Source: Muribaculaceae bacterium (lineage in GTDB: Bacteria; Bacteroidota; Bacteroidia; Bacteroidales; Muribaculaceae). From it: 64,000 nt of DNA. A model generated the notes under the pieces. That model had not been told where the DNA came from, made no database searches, and was given only the letters and a program-made list of their open reading frames with translations. The stretch is from positions 1 through 64,000 of the forward strand of contig JAFLTU010000002.1 of NCBI GenBank assembly GCA_022509125.1. Direction: 5' to 3'. A program made the position numbers and the translations under genes. The first letter of the stretch is position 1. Each line of letters starts with the position of its first letter. Shown here piece after piece: positions 10,201 through 19,390 of the stretch.

Positions 10201-10879
10201 CGACGGAGCAAGCTACGATATCGGCTACGGCGGTCTCGATCATGTCATCGCCTCCGGCAAAAACGTAAATATCCTGGTGCTCGACACAGAGGTTTACTCC
10301 AACACCGGAGGACAGTCGTCGAAATCCACTCCGATTGCCGCTATAGCCAAGTTTGCGGCAGCCGGCAAGAGAATCCGCAAAAAAGACCTCGGTCTGATGG
10401 CCACGACTTATGGCTATGTATATGTAGCTCAAATAGCCATGGGAGCCGACAACGCCCAGACCCTGAAGGCACTTCGTGAGGCTGAAGCCTATGACGGCCC
10501 ATCACTCGTGATAGCTTACTCTCCTTGTATCAGTCATGGAATCAAGGCCGGAATGGGCCGTGCCCAGGATGAGGAGAAGAGGGCAGTGGAATGCGGTTAC
10601 TGGCAACTCTGGCGTTACAACCCCGACAATGAGTTGAGCGGAACCAACCCCTTCACTCTCGACAGCAAAGAGCCGGATTGGAGCAAGTTCCAGGATTATC
10701 TCAAGGGTGAGGTGCGTTTTGCATCCCTATTCAAGATGCAGCCCGACGCAGCCGAGGAACTCTTTAAGGCAGCTGAAGACAATGCCCGCTGGCGCTACAA
10801 CAACTATAAGCGTCTTGCCCAGGCTAACTGGGGCGTTGACCCTGAACTAAGCGAAAAAGAACTCCGCAAAGAGGAATAA
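7298..10879 (+). CDS. nifJ: pyruvate:ferredoxin (flavodoxin) oxidoreductase
   Basis: [26 protein letters not shown]; two 4Fe-4S sets [18 protein letters not shown] and [13 protein letters not shown]; TPP region [17 protein letters not shown]. Confidence 0.98.
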   Translation: [1193 protein letters not shown]

Positions 10880-10943
10880 ACAATTCAGGGAGTAAAGGTC
10901 AACAGACTTTTTGAGATCTTTCAGCCCTGCTCCCATAAGCCCA

Positions 10944-10984
10944 AAAATAAATCAGCCGAAGGAAAACTTCGGCTGATTTATTTT
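10944..10984. terminator. bidirectional intrinsic terminator between nifJ and convergent OMP gene
   Basis: AAAATAAATCAGCCGAAG-GAAAA-CTTCGGCTGATTTATTTT, long near-perfect stem with A/T flanks on both strands. Confidence 0.9.
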
Positions 10985-10995
10985 GCATTGGAGAA

Positions 10996-11814
10996 TTAGA
11001 GGATACGTCCTACAATCCTGATGTTGATTACGGGATATACAGATATTTTTGATATCACTTTGATTACCCCTCCATCACTTCCGTCTGCACCCTCCTCTGT
11101 GAGGCGTACATGGTCGGTGTCATTCCAAATCTGAGGTCGGCCCCAAAATTGCACACCCAGATCAAAAAGGCAGTTGATACGGCTTTTAGGCACGATGCGA
11201 CCGAAACCGAGACCTACATAAGGGCGAAAATTATTGACGCGGATACTGGCATCCAGATTTCCGTTGCGGTCGGGTTCGATGAAATAGTTCCCAAGGGCGG
11301 CTCCGATCTTCCCTTCGCTATCAGGGACACCGGCATATTGACCTTGACGGTGGTTGAACATCCAGACATCCTTAAGCTCTTCCTGTCCACTCGTGTTGTA
11401 AGCCCGGATCAATTGATCTTTGCCGAAGTATCCACCCACAGTTACATGAAAGCTTGATTTATGAGTAAAGGGGTAAACGTCGAAAAGGAAGTGACCCAGG
11501 GTGTTGGTGAGCTTACCTTCGATGTCAATGTTGTGGAGCATGGGACGGTTGCCATAATTGTAACTTGTCACCCCATATTCTTCCAAGTCCAAGTCGGTTT
11601 TTAATTTGAAGTTGGGCATGATGTCGGCTCCCATTCTGAATTGAACCCAAGGGGTGATGGTAGTCCCGGCTTCAACGCTGATGCCGGTTGTGCCGACACC
11701 CACACCTACCCCTAGATGGTTGAAGATGTCAAGATTGTTAAGTTTCTGTAGAAACTGTGCGTTGGCTCCTATGATGGAAGCAGCCAACAGAATTGAAGTA
11801 AAGATTTTTCTCAT
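10996..11814 (-). CDS. outer-membrane beta-barrel protein, hypothetical
   Basis: Signal peptide MRKIFTSILLAASIIGANAQ; alternating beta pattern, FRPYVGLGFGRIVPKSRINCLFDLGVQFW. Confidence 0.75.
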   Translation of the reverse strand: MRKIFTSILLAASIIGANAQFLQKLNNLDIFNHLGVGVGVGTTGISVEAGTTITPWVQFRMGADIMPNFKLKTDLDLEEYGVTSYNYGNRPMLHNIDIEGKLTNTLGHFLFDVYPFTHKSSFHVTVGGYFGKDQLIRAYNTSGQEELKDVWMFNHRQGQYAGVPDSEGKIGAALGNYFIEPDRNGNLDASIRVNNFRPYVGLGFGRIVPKSRINCLFDLGVQFWGRPQIWNDTDHVRLTEEGADGSDGGVIKVISKISVYPVINIRIVGRIL

Positions 11815-11851
11815 GCCTTAAAATTTAGTGAAACTTTTATATTTTAAGTCA

Positions 11852-11860
11852 GCAAAAATA
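11852..11860 (-). promoter_or_regulatory. Bacteroidetes-type -7 element (TATTTTTGC) for OMP gene
   Basis: Minus-strand TATTTTTGC about 38 nt upstream of the ATG; matches TAnnTTTG consensus. Confidence 0.5.
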
Positions 11861-11962
11861 AGAAAACTCCTCTATTTATAATAATAAATGTTAAAAAAAG
11901 AAACTTGCCAAATAAAATATTTCCGAAAATTAATATGTTAAAAAACATCGTTTTATAATGAT

Positions 11963-11988
11963 ATTTGAATAAAAGTTTTTATATTTGC
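11963..11988 (+). promoter_or_regulatory. Bacteroidetes-type promoter, distal copy upstream of susC-like gene
   Basis: ATTTG (-33-like) followed by TATATTTGC (-7-like) at 11980..11988. Confidence 0.5.
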
Positions 11989-12159
11989 ATGTTTTTAGTG
12001 GAAAAATTCCAATAAAACCCTCGTAAGGCTTGACAACAGTTAATGTCAAATCGTCAATTAATCTTAGGTGTCAATTCTCTCCAAAACTTAAGATGTTAAA
12101 AAATGACCACTATAAATGTTAAATTAAACACTTATTAGTAAATTATATCTAAAAATTTT

Positions 12160-12168
12160 TAAATTTGC
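12160..12168 (+). promoter_or_regulatory. Bacteroidetes-type -7 element, proximal copy upstream of susC-like gene
   Basis: TAAATTTGC followed by GTGTTTTA, similar to the distal copy TATATTTGCATGTTTTTA. Confidence 0.5.
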
Positions 12169-12271
12169 GTGTTTTATATACCCTAAACCGTTGCATCCAC
12201 TACGCGGTGAGGGCCCAAAACCTTGCGTGAGCCGGGATAATTAGAAAACTAACCAAACAAACCAATAAAGT

Positions 12272-15200
12272 ATGAGAAAACTGTTTCTTATCATGATGAC
12301 GCTTCTTGCGTGCACATGGAGTCTGCAGGCACAGACCCGCACCTACCATGGCACAGTGCTTGATGCGTCAGACAACTCCCCGTTGGTCGGTGCCACTATC
12401 ATGCCGATAGGGGGAGGACAGGGTGTGGCCGCCGATGTCGACGGTAATTTCACAATTACAGTCCCGGCCAATGTCAAGAAAGCAAAAGTGTCTTACGTGG
12501 GCTACACATCTCAAGATGTAGACCTTAAAGACAACATGGTCGTAAAACTCCAGAGCGGAGCCTCCAACCTCGACGAAATGATTGTCGTGGCTTATGGTAC
12601 CGCCAAGAAATCGGCCTACACGGGTTCAGCATCCGTAGTGAAAGCTGATGAAATAGAAAACACCCTCGTGACGGATGTCACCTCGGCCCTCAACGGTAAG
12701 GTGGCCGGTGTGCAGATGTTGAGTTCTGACGGTGCTCCCGGTACAGCCCCGAGCGTTTATATCCGTGGTACCGGCTCACTGACTACCTCAGCCGCTCCTC
12801 TTTATGTGATCGACGGTGTGCCCGCAAGTTCAGGTGCCATGCTCGACCTCTCACCCTCCGATGTTGAGAGTATGACAGTGCTTAAAGATGCTGCAGCCGC
12901 CGCCCTTTATGGTGCTCGCGGTGCTAATGGTGTGATCCTCGTGACTACCAAGAAGGGTAAAGAGGGTAAGGCCACTATCACAGTGAATGCTAACTGGGGT
13001 GCCAGCTCACGCGAAATCCCTTACTATTCCACAATCACAGGCGCTGCTGCCAACTATCAGAAGATGTATTGGGCTATCAGAAACTATTACCATCTCACCC
13101 AGACAACTTCTTATCCCAATGGTATGTCGAACGCTCAGGCCCACGAATTGGCCAATGCTTATCTGTCAGGCGTGCCGGGAGACAATGTATTCGGATATCA
13201 GGTGTTCGACGGTCACGGACAGGATCTCTTTGACCCGAATGGCAATTTCAATCCCTATGCTACTTTAGGTTATGTCTACGGAAGCAACTATCTGATTCCC
13301 GACGATTGGAGAAAAGAGCTGTTACGTAACGGATTCCGTCAGGAATATAATGTATCCGCTTCCGGCGGTGGTGAAAAATACGACTACATGCTCTCGTTCA
13401 ACTACCTTGACAATCAGGGTATCATCAAGAACTCAAGCTTCCAGCGTATGAACACCCGTTTCGTGGGTAACTATCAATTGCTCAAATGGTTGAAGGTGGG
13501 TGCAAATATGCAGTATTCTTGGCAGAAACAGAACTATCCCGACGGTCAGACCGAAGCAGGATATTCCGACAATGCTTTCTATTTCACCGACATGATGGCC
13601 CCCGTCTATCCTTTCTATGTAAGAAATGCACAAGGTCATATCATGTATGACGAGGCAACCGGCAACCCTCTCTACGACTATGGTATGAAGGGTCTGGGCG
13701 CACCCGATCTCAACCGCCAGTTCTCAGTCGGCAACCCGATGTCTACTTTCGTTTATGACATCAACGAATATCTCTACGACATTTTCGATGGAAAATGGTC
13801 GGCAGTAATCACTCCGGTGGAAGGACTCACAGTATCCGGTAACCTTGGTTACTATGTGAGCAACGCACGCACAAATTACATGAACAACAACCAGTATGGC
13901 CAGATGTCGCAATATGGTGGTTATGTTTATCAGGGTTCGGAACACAGCCGCTCTCTCAATGTGCAGGCTCTAGCAAACTATAACCATACATGGGGCATCA
14001 ACACCTTCGACTTCCTTCTCGGTTATGAGGCTTACTCATACGAATACGATGGTCTCTATGGAAACGGTTACGATACCTACAGCAACACCAATGACAACCT
14101 CTCAAACGTCAGCAGCCAGAAAGACTTGGGTGGTTACAAACAGGAATATGCCACAAGAGGTATCTTCGCCCGTGTAAACTATGACTACGACAACCGTATC
14201 TTCGGCAGTGTATCCTATCGTCGCGACGCATCTTCACGTTTCGCTCCGGGCCACCGCTGGGGTAACTTCTGGTCGGTTTCAGCAGCTTGGGACATCGCTA
14301 AAGAGTCATGGCTCGAGGAGGCTTCCTCTTGGCTTAACATGCTTAAGTTGAAGGCTTCTTTCGGTCAACAGGGTAACGACAACATCGGTAACTACTACGC
14401 TTACATGGATCAATACACAATGACCGGTGTAGACGGTGTCTGGAATGTTGCTTCACTTGCTTATAAAGGTAACCCCGACCTCACTTGGGAGACTTCAAAC
14501 GCATTCAATATCGGTGTGGACTTCGCTTTCTTGCAGGGCAAACTCAACGGTACGATCGAATATTTCTCGCGTCAAACCTCAAACATGCTCTACAACAAGC
14601 CCGTTAACCCCTCTTTGGGTTACACCTCGTTCCCGATGAACGTAGGTTCGATGCGTAACAGCGGTCTTGAAATCGAGTTGACCGCTACGCCAATTAGAAC
14701 CAAGAACATCACTTGGGATCTGAATTTCAACATGACCTACCAACAGAACAAGATTATCAAACTTGCTCCCGAACTCGAAGGCGAATGGATCAATGGCAGC
14801 TACTATTGGCATGAAGGCGAGTCGATGTATAATCTCTATCTCGTGAACTATGCAGGCGTCGACGAGGAAACCGGTCTTCCGCTTTACTGGGCTAAGACAG
14901 CCGACGGCGAACAAGTGCCTGTCACTAACTTCGCGGTTGCTCAGCAGGGTACCGGCGACGAGACTTACCAAGGCATTCAGTATGTTGCCAACCGTCAAAA
15001 GACCGGCAACCTTCTCTCACCTATCTTCGGTGGTTTCGGAACAACGCTTACTTGCTATGGAGTAGACCTCTCTATTCAATGTGGCTATCAGTTGGGCGGA
15101 AAGATGATCGACTCTGGTTATCAGCAGTTGATGCACAACGGAACAAGCCCGGGCCGTGCAATGCACGTAGATGTGCTCAAGGCTTGGACTGAAGACAACA

Positions 15201-15499
15201 CAGTCACCAACGTGCCTCGTCTTGACAGATACTGGCCTTATATGACGCCGACTACCGACCGATTCCTCATTTCATCGAAATATTTCTCGATCAACAACGT
15301 ATCGATCGGCTATAACTTCCCGCTTAAATGGATCTCCAAATGCGGACTTTCAGGCCTTCGCATATACGGTTCGGCCGACAATCTCGCAATCTGGAGCGCA
15401 CGCAAAGGTCTCGACCCACGCCAGGGCTTCGTATCCAGCGCATCAAGCAGCTATTCTGCTATGCGTCTGATCTCCGGCGGTGTTAAACTCACATTCTAA
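12272..15499 (+). CDS. SusC/RagA-family TonB-linked outer membrane protein
   Basis: Signal peptide, carboxypeptidase-D-like domain (GTVLDASDNSPLVGATI), TonB plug (VQMLSSDGAPGTAPSVYIRGTGSL..PLYVIDGVP, DAAAAALYGARGANGVILVTTKKG). Confidence 0.97.
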   Translation: MRKLFLIMMTLLACTWSLQAQTRTYHGTVLDASDNSPLVGATIMPIGGGQGVAADVDGNFTITVPANVKKAKVSYVGYTSQDVDLKDNMVVKLQSGASNLDEMIVVAYGTAKKSAYTGSASVVKADEIENTLVTDVTSALNGKVAGVQMLSSDGAPGTAPSVYIRGTGSLTTSAAPLYVIDGVPASSGAMLDLSPSDVESMTVLKDAAAAALYGARGANGVILVTTKKGKEGKATITVNANWGASSREIPYYSTITGAAANYQKMYWAIRNYYHLTQTTSYPNGMSNAQAHELANAYLSGVPGDNVFGYQVFDGHGQDLFDPNGNFNPYATLGYVYGSNYLIPDDWRKELLRNGFRQEYNVSASGGGEKYDYMLSFNYLDNQGIIKNSSFQRMNTRFVGNYQLLKWLKVGANMQYSWQKQNYPDGQTEAGYSDNAFYFTDMMAPVYPFYVRNAQGHIMYDEATGNPLYDYGMKGLGAPDLNRQFSVGNPMSTFVYDINEYLYDIFDGKWSAVITPVEGLTVSGNLGYYVSNARTNYMNNNQYGQMSQYGGYVYQGSEHSRSLNVQALANYNHTWGINTFDFLLGYEAYSYEYDGLYGNGYDTYSNTNDNLSNVSSQKDLGGYKQEYATRGIFARVNYDYDNRIFGSVSYRRDASSRFAPGHRWGNFWSVSAAWDIAKESWLEEASSWLNMLKLKASFGQQGNDNIGNYYAYMDQYTMTGVDGVWNVASLAYKGNPDLTWETSNAFNIGVDFAFLQGKLNGTIEYFSRQTSNMLYNKPVNPSLGYTSFPMNVGSMRNSGLEIELTATPIRTKNITWDLNFNMTYQQNKIIKLAPELEGEWINGSYYWHEGESMYNLYLVNYAGVDEETGLPLYWAKTADGEQVPVTNFAVAQQGTGDETYQGIQYVANRQKTGNLLSPIFGGFGTTLTCYGVDLSIQCGYQLGGKMIDSGYQQLMHNGTSPGRAMHVDVLKAWTEDNTVTNVPRLDRYWPYMTPTTDRFLISSKYFSINNVSIGYNFPLKWISKCGLSGLRIYGSADNLAIWSARKGLDPRQGFVSSASSSYSAMRLISGGVKLTF

Positions 15500-15512
15500 C
15501 TCATCGAACAAT

Positions 15513-17120
15513 ATGAAAAAGATATATATAATTTCATCAATCGCGTTGGCCGGATTCATGACCTCCTGCTACGACCTCAACACAGAGCCGATGAGCAGCG
15601 TCATCACCGAGGCCCAGAGAGAAGAGATTGTCTCTAAAGATCCTGCAGCCATCGACGCTATTTCTTCCGGTGTCTATGCCAACTACAACGGATTCGAGAT
15701 GTGCTATGGCGACCTACTTGACTTCGGTTACCCTGCAGTCATGCTTCAGCTCGACAGCCGCACATCTAATTTCCTCTCAGCAAACGCTGACCTTTACGGT
15801 TGGTTTGCCGAGTGTGCCGAATATCTTGATAACACGGCCACAAGTGTCTACACTTTGATTCGCTGGCGTCTGCCTTACAATATCATTTTCACCGCCAACC
15901 AGGTGCTCTCGACAATCGATGAAAACACCGAGGATGGTCTTATGAAATACTATCGCGGACAGGCCTACGGTAACCGTGCGTTCGCTTACTGGTTCCTCGC
16001 ACAGATCTACCAGTTCAACTATGCCAACCACCAGGATTCTCCCTGTGTACCTATCATCACAGAAGAGAACGCCGACGAAGTGGCAGTGGATGGAGCTCCT
16101 CGTGCTTCCGTGAAAGACGTCTATGCCCAGATTCTTTCCGACCTCAACAAAGGTATCGAGCTTATGACGGATAACTCACAGGCCACCCGCGCCGACAAGC
16201 GTTATATCGACCTCAATGTGCTTTACGGACTTCGTGCCCGCACATATCTCTGTATGGAAGACTATACTAATGCAGCAGCCGATGCCCAGACAGTCATCAA
16301 TTCAGGTGCTTTCACTCCGCTGAGCCCTTCAGCAGCCATCGGCCCGGGCTTCATCGATCTTGATTCAGCAAACTGGATCTGGGGTATCTATATGGCTTCA
16401 GAGGACGTAAATGGTCTTTACACTCTTTCCGGTATGATGGGTAGCTACACCTATGGTTACGCTTACGCAGGTATGTGGAAATGTATCACCAACACTCTTT
16501 ACGGCCAGATCAGTGAAAGCGATCCCCGCAAACTCTGGTGGATCGGCCCGAGCGGCAATTCTAACGCACAATACTACACTAATGCCGACGGCAACGCAGC
16601 AGCTTATCTTGAAGAGAGCGGTTTCCCGCCTTACGCTGTCACAAAGTTCGCTCCTTACGGAAACGTATTGGGTCAATCACAAAACCAGGCTGAATATCCT
16701 TTGATGAGAATCGAGGAGATGTATTATATCCTTGCTGAGGCTCAGGGTATGGGGGGCAATCTTGCCCAAGGCATCCAGACCCTTGAGAACTTTGTCAACA
16801 GCTATCGCTGGCTCGACCGCAACAATCCTTACAAGTGCACTGCAGCCAACACGGAAGACTTCATCTCCGAAATCTTCTTCCAGAGGCAAGTGGAACTCTG
16901 GGGAGAGGGCATGACCTATTTCGATGTTATGCGTCTCAATCTCGACATCGACCGCCGCGGCACCAACTGGTCAGACCCTGTTTACGGCATGACCAACTAT
17001 GCCTACTATATCCCGGCCGGCTCCGACGTGCTTCTGTCACAGATCCCGCGCAGCGAAATCGACAACAACAAGCAGATCACGGATGCTGACAACAACACTC
17101 CGGGCGTTGCAAGCTTATAA
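15513..17120 (+). CDS. SusD/RagB-family nutrient-binding outer membrane lipoprotein
   Basis: Lipobox LAGFMTSC; directly after SusC; YRGQAYGNRAFAYWFLAQIYQFNYA, NVLYGLRARTYLCMEDYTNA; ATG at 15513 preferred to 15480. Confidence 0.95.
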   Translation: MKKIYIISSIALAGFMTSCYDLNTEPMSSVITEAQREEIVSKDPAAIDAISSGVYANYNGFEMCYGDLLDFGYPAVMLQLDSRTSNFLSANADLYGWFAECAEYLDNTATSVYTLIRWRLPYNIIFTANQVLSTIDENTEDGLMKYYRGQAYGNRAFAYWFLAQIYQFNYANHQDSPCVPIITEENADEVAVDGAPRASVKDVYAQILSDLNKGIELMTDNSQATRADKRYIDLNVLYGLRARTYLCMEDYTNAAADAQTVINSGAFTPLSPSAAIGPGFIDLDSANWIWGIYMASEDVNGLYTLSGMMGSYTYGYAYAGMWKCITNTLYGQISESDPRKLWWIGPSGNSNAQYYTNADGNAAAYLEESGFPPYAVTKFAPYGNVLGQSQNQAEYPLMRIEEMYYILAEAQGMGGNLAQGIQTLENFVNSYRWLDRNNPYKCTAANTEDFISEIFFQRQVELWGEGMTYFDVMRLNLDIDRRGTNWSDPVYGMTNYAYYIPAGSDVLLSQIPRSEIDNNKQITDADNNTPGVASL

Positions 17121-17148
17121 AACTTACCTAATCTAACAACAGAAGTTT

Positions 17149-19152
17149 ATGAACAAAATAAATAAATACCTGTCGTTGGCGGCAGTCGCAACACTTGGAG
17201 CCGGTTGGCTCGCTTCTTGCGACAATTCCAAAAACAACGACTTCGTGAGCGAGTATGACGGTGCCCCGGGTATCTATTTCTCCAACACGGAAACCTCCTA
17301 CTTGGAGCTCGACGACAATAAGTCGACGATAACATATAATGCGTATCGCGACGTCGCCGGTGAAGAAATAACCGTGGCTTTAGCCGTCGAACCCCTCGAT
17401 GACTACGAGAACAACGATATCTATACTTTCCCGACGTCTGTCACATTCCCTGCAGGTTCAAGAGTGGGTGAAATCGTGATCGGCTACGATATCGCCAAGG
17501 CGCCCATCGGCGAGGAACAACAATATCTCTTCGCTCTTGATGCGGAGCCGAATCCCTTCTCAAGCAACCAGACTGTAGTGACTCTTGTCAACCCCGCTCC
17601 GTGGGAACTCCTCGGCACCGGCGAATACTATGACTACTGGTGGGGCATCAGCACCTCGAGTGTAGGTCCGGCTACTGTTACATTCTATCAGCAAGCCATC
17701 AACCGCAACATCTATCGCATCACCAATCCTTATTATGCACTCAACGAGGAACCATCCTATTTCCAGTTCCAGGTGCTACAGCCGGGCGACAATTTCCTCG
17801 GAGTAGACATAACGTTGCCTGACCTCGTGGGCTATGACATGGTTTATCTTGAATATGACCCCGAAGATAGCAGCGATGTTTATGTGACATTCCCGGGTTA
17901 TTTCCAGAATTGGTCGCAGGAAGCTGCCTGGACAACCAACTATGTTGTGGAATATCAGGATAACGGGCTTCCCGGCCTCATTTATCTTGCACCGATTTAT
18001 TTCTGGGCTGACTCAGGCAACGGCGGCAATACATCTCTGGAACCCACAATTGAAATCTACTTCCCGGGCTACACCCACTATGATGCCACACTGGAAGTGA
18101 CTTATCTGGGCACCCTCACCCCCGAAGATCAGAGCCAATATGTGCTCCTCTCAGTGGATCTTGGAACAGATATCACAGAGGCTCGGGCAGCCGTTTCCGC
18201 CGACCTTTCAGGCGATGAGCTCATAGCCGCTATTGAGGAGGGTAAAGTGGACTACACTACCGTCACTTCTTCAGGCAATGTGCAGATCCCGTTTGATGAA
18301 ATGGAGACAGGAACCTACAACATAGCAGTTGTGGCTTATGTAGAAGACGATGTGAAGAACACTTACACCAATTCCTTCTTCTATATTGCATCTGATTCTG
18401 ATTATGATCCTAATGAAGGTTGGACGAGTCTGGGCTATGTTGAATACACCGACGGCTTCGTAGTTGCATTCCTCTTCACAGGAACCGATGAGATCACCTA
18501 TGAGGTTGAAATCCAGGAGAACGACGAAACACCGGGACTCTATCGCCTCGTGAATCCTTATGGAACCTATTTTGCCGGCTTCTTCGGGGATCAGTCAAGC
18601 AGCAAAGACACTCCTGCCAAATATATTACCATCGACGCTACGGATCCGGTTCACGTGAAACTGCTCCAAGATTCGCAGGTGATCACATTCTTTGGCGAGG
18701 TATCCATGATGTCTACCTGGAGTTATGCAGATATGTATGAACAAGAGGGATATTCTGTTGAAATTATTGAGGGAGAGGATCTTTACGGTTCGTTGACCGA
18801 CGGAGTTATCACATTCCCGGCCACAAGTCTTGCCTCTATGTGGAGTGATGAACCCGGCGAATATTATGCTGCTAACTATGCTCTTGATTATGACGCATAC
18901 CAGGCAGGATCACGCAATCCATACTACTTTAATGAAGACGGAACAATGTTCGCCCCCTTCCGCGTAGACTTCAACACTCTCGTGCCAAATCTTGCAACTC
19001 AGGCTAACTCTGTTGCTCTCCCGTCAAAGAGCTTCAATCTTAATCAGTCTTCTACCCAACTTAAGGTTAAGCACATGCCAAAATCTCCCAAATCGAAGAA
19101 CACTCCGGCACGTGACAAGAAAAACCTCAAACAAGTCCGTAAGTTTAAATAA
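17149..19152 (+). CDS. surface lipoprotein in third position of the SusCD locus (SusE-like position), hypothetical
   Basis: Lipobox GAGWLASC; beta-rich sequence; close behind SusD on the same strand. Confidence 0.75.
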   Translation: MNKINKYLSLAAVATLGAGWLASCDNSKNNDFVSEYDGAPGIYFSNTETSYLELDDNKSTITYNAYRDVAGEEITVALAVEPLDDYENNDIYTFPTSVTFPAGSRVGEIVIGYDIAKAPIGEEQQYLFALDAEPNPFSSNQTVVTLVNPAPWELLGTGEYYDYWWGISTSSVGPATVTFYQQAINRNIYRITNPYYALNEEPSYFQFQVLQPGDNFLGVDITLPDLVGYDMVYLEYDPEDSSDVYVTFPGYFQNWSQEAAWTTNYVVEYQDNGLPGLIYLAPIYFWADSGNGGNTSLEPTIEIYFPGYTHYDATLEVTYLGTLTPEDQSQYVLLSVDLGTDITEARAAVSADLSGDELIAAIEEGKVDYTTVTSSGNVQIPFDEMETGTYNIAVVAYVEDDVKNTYTNSFFYIASDSDYDPNEGWTSLGYVEYTDGFVVAFLFTGTDEITYEVEIQENDETPGLYRLVNPYGTYFAGFFGDQSSSKDTPAKYITIDATDPVHVKLLQDSQVITFFGEVSMMSTWSYADMYEQEGYSVEIIEGEDLYGSLTDGVITFPATSLASMWSDEPGEYYAANYALDYDAYQAGSRNPYYFNEDGTMFAPFRVDFNTLVPNLATQANSVALPSKSFNLNQSSTQLKVKHMPKSPKSKNTPARDKKNLKQVRKFK

Positions 19153-19185
19153 TCCCCTAAGGATTAATTATCCTGAATAAAAAGG

Positions 19186-19215
19186 AGGGTGTGTCAATTT
19201 TGATTGGCACACCCT
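19186..19215 (+). terminator. intrinsic terminator downstream of SusCD operon
   Basis: AGGGTGTGTCAAT-TTTG-ATTGGCACACCCT followed by TTCTG. Confidence 0.7.
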
Positions 19216-19390
19216 TTCTGTCGGCACCTTTCTGTCGGCCCTAGGCACTTTAACACTTTTTAATTTCGTTTTTATGAATAATTGACTAAATTTGTGATTG
19301 ATATAGAGGCTGCTTTCCAAAATCCAAAACCTACCCTTTAAGATTTTCAGGAATTAATTAATTGACAGTCCTATAATGTTCAACTAACTC

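Noticed and set aside
19212-19241. Tandem CCTTTCTGTCGG duplication after the SusCD terminator
   Set aside because: Only two short copies, in an intergenic tail; probably a small slippage duplication.
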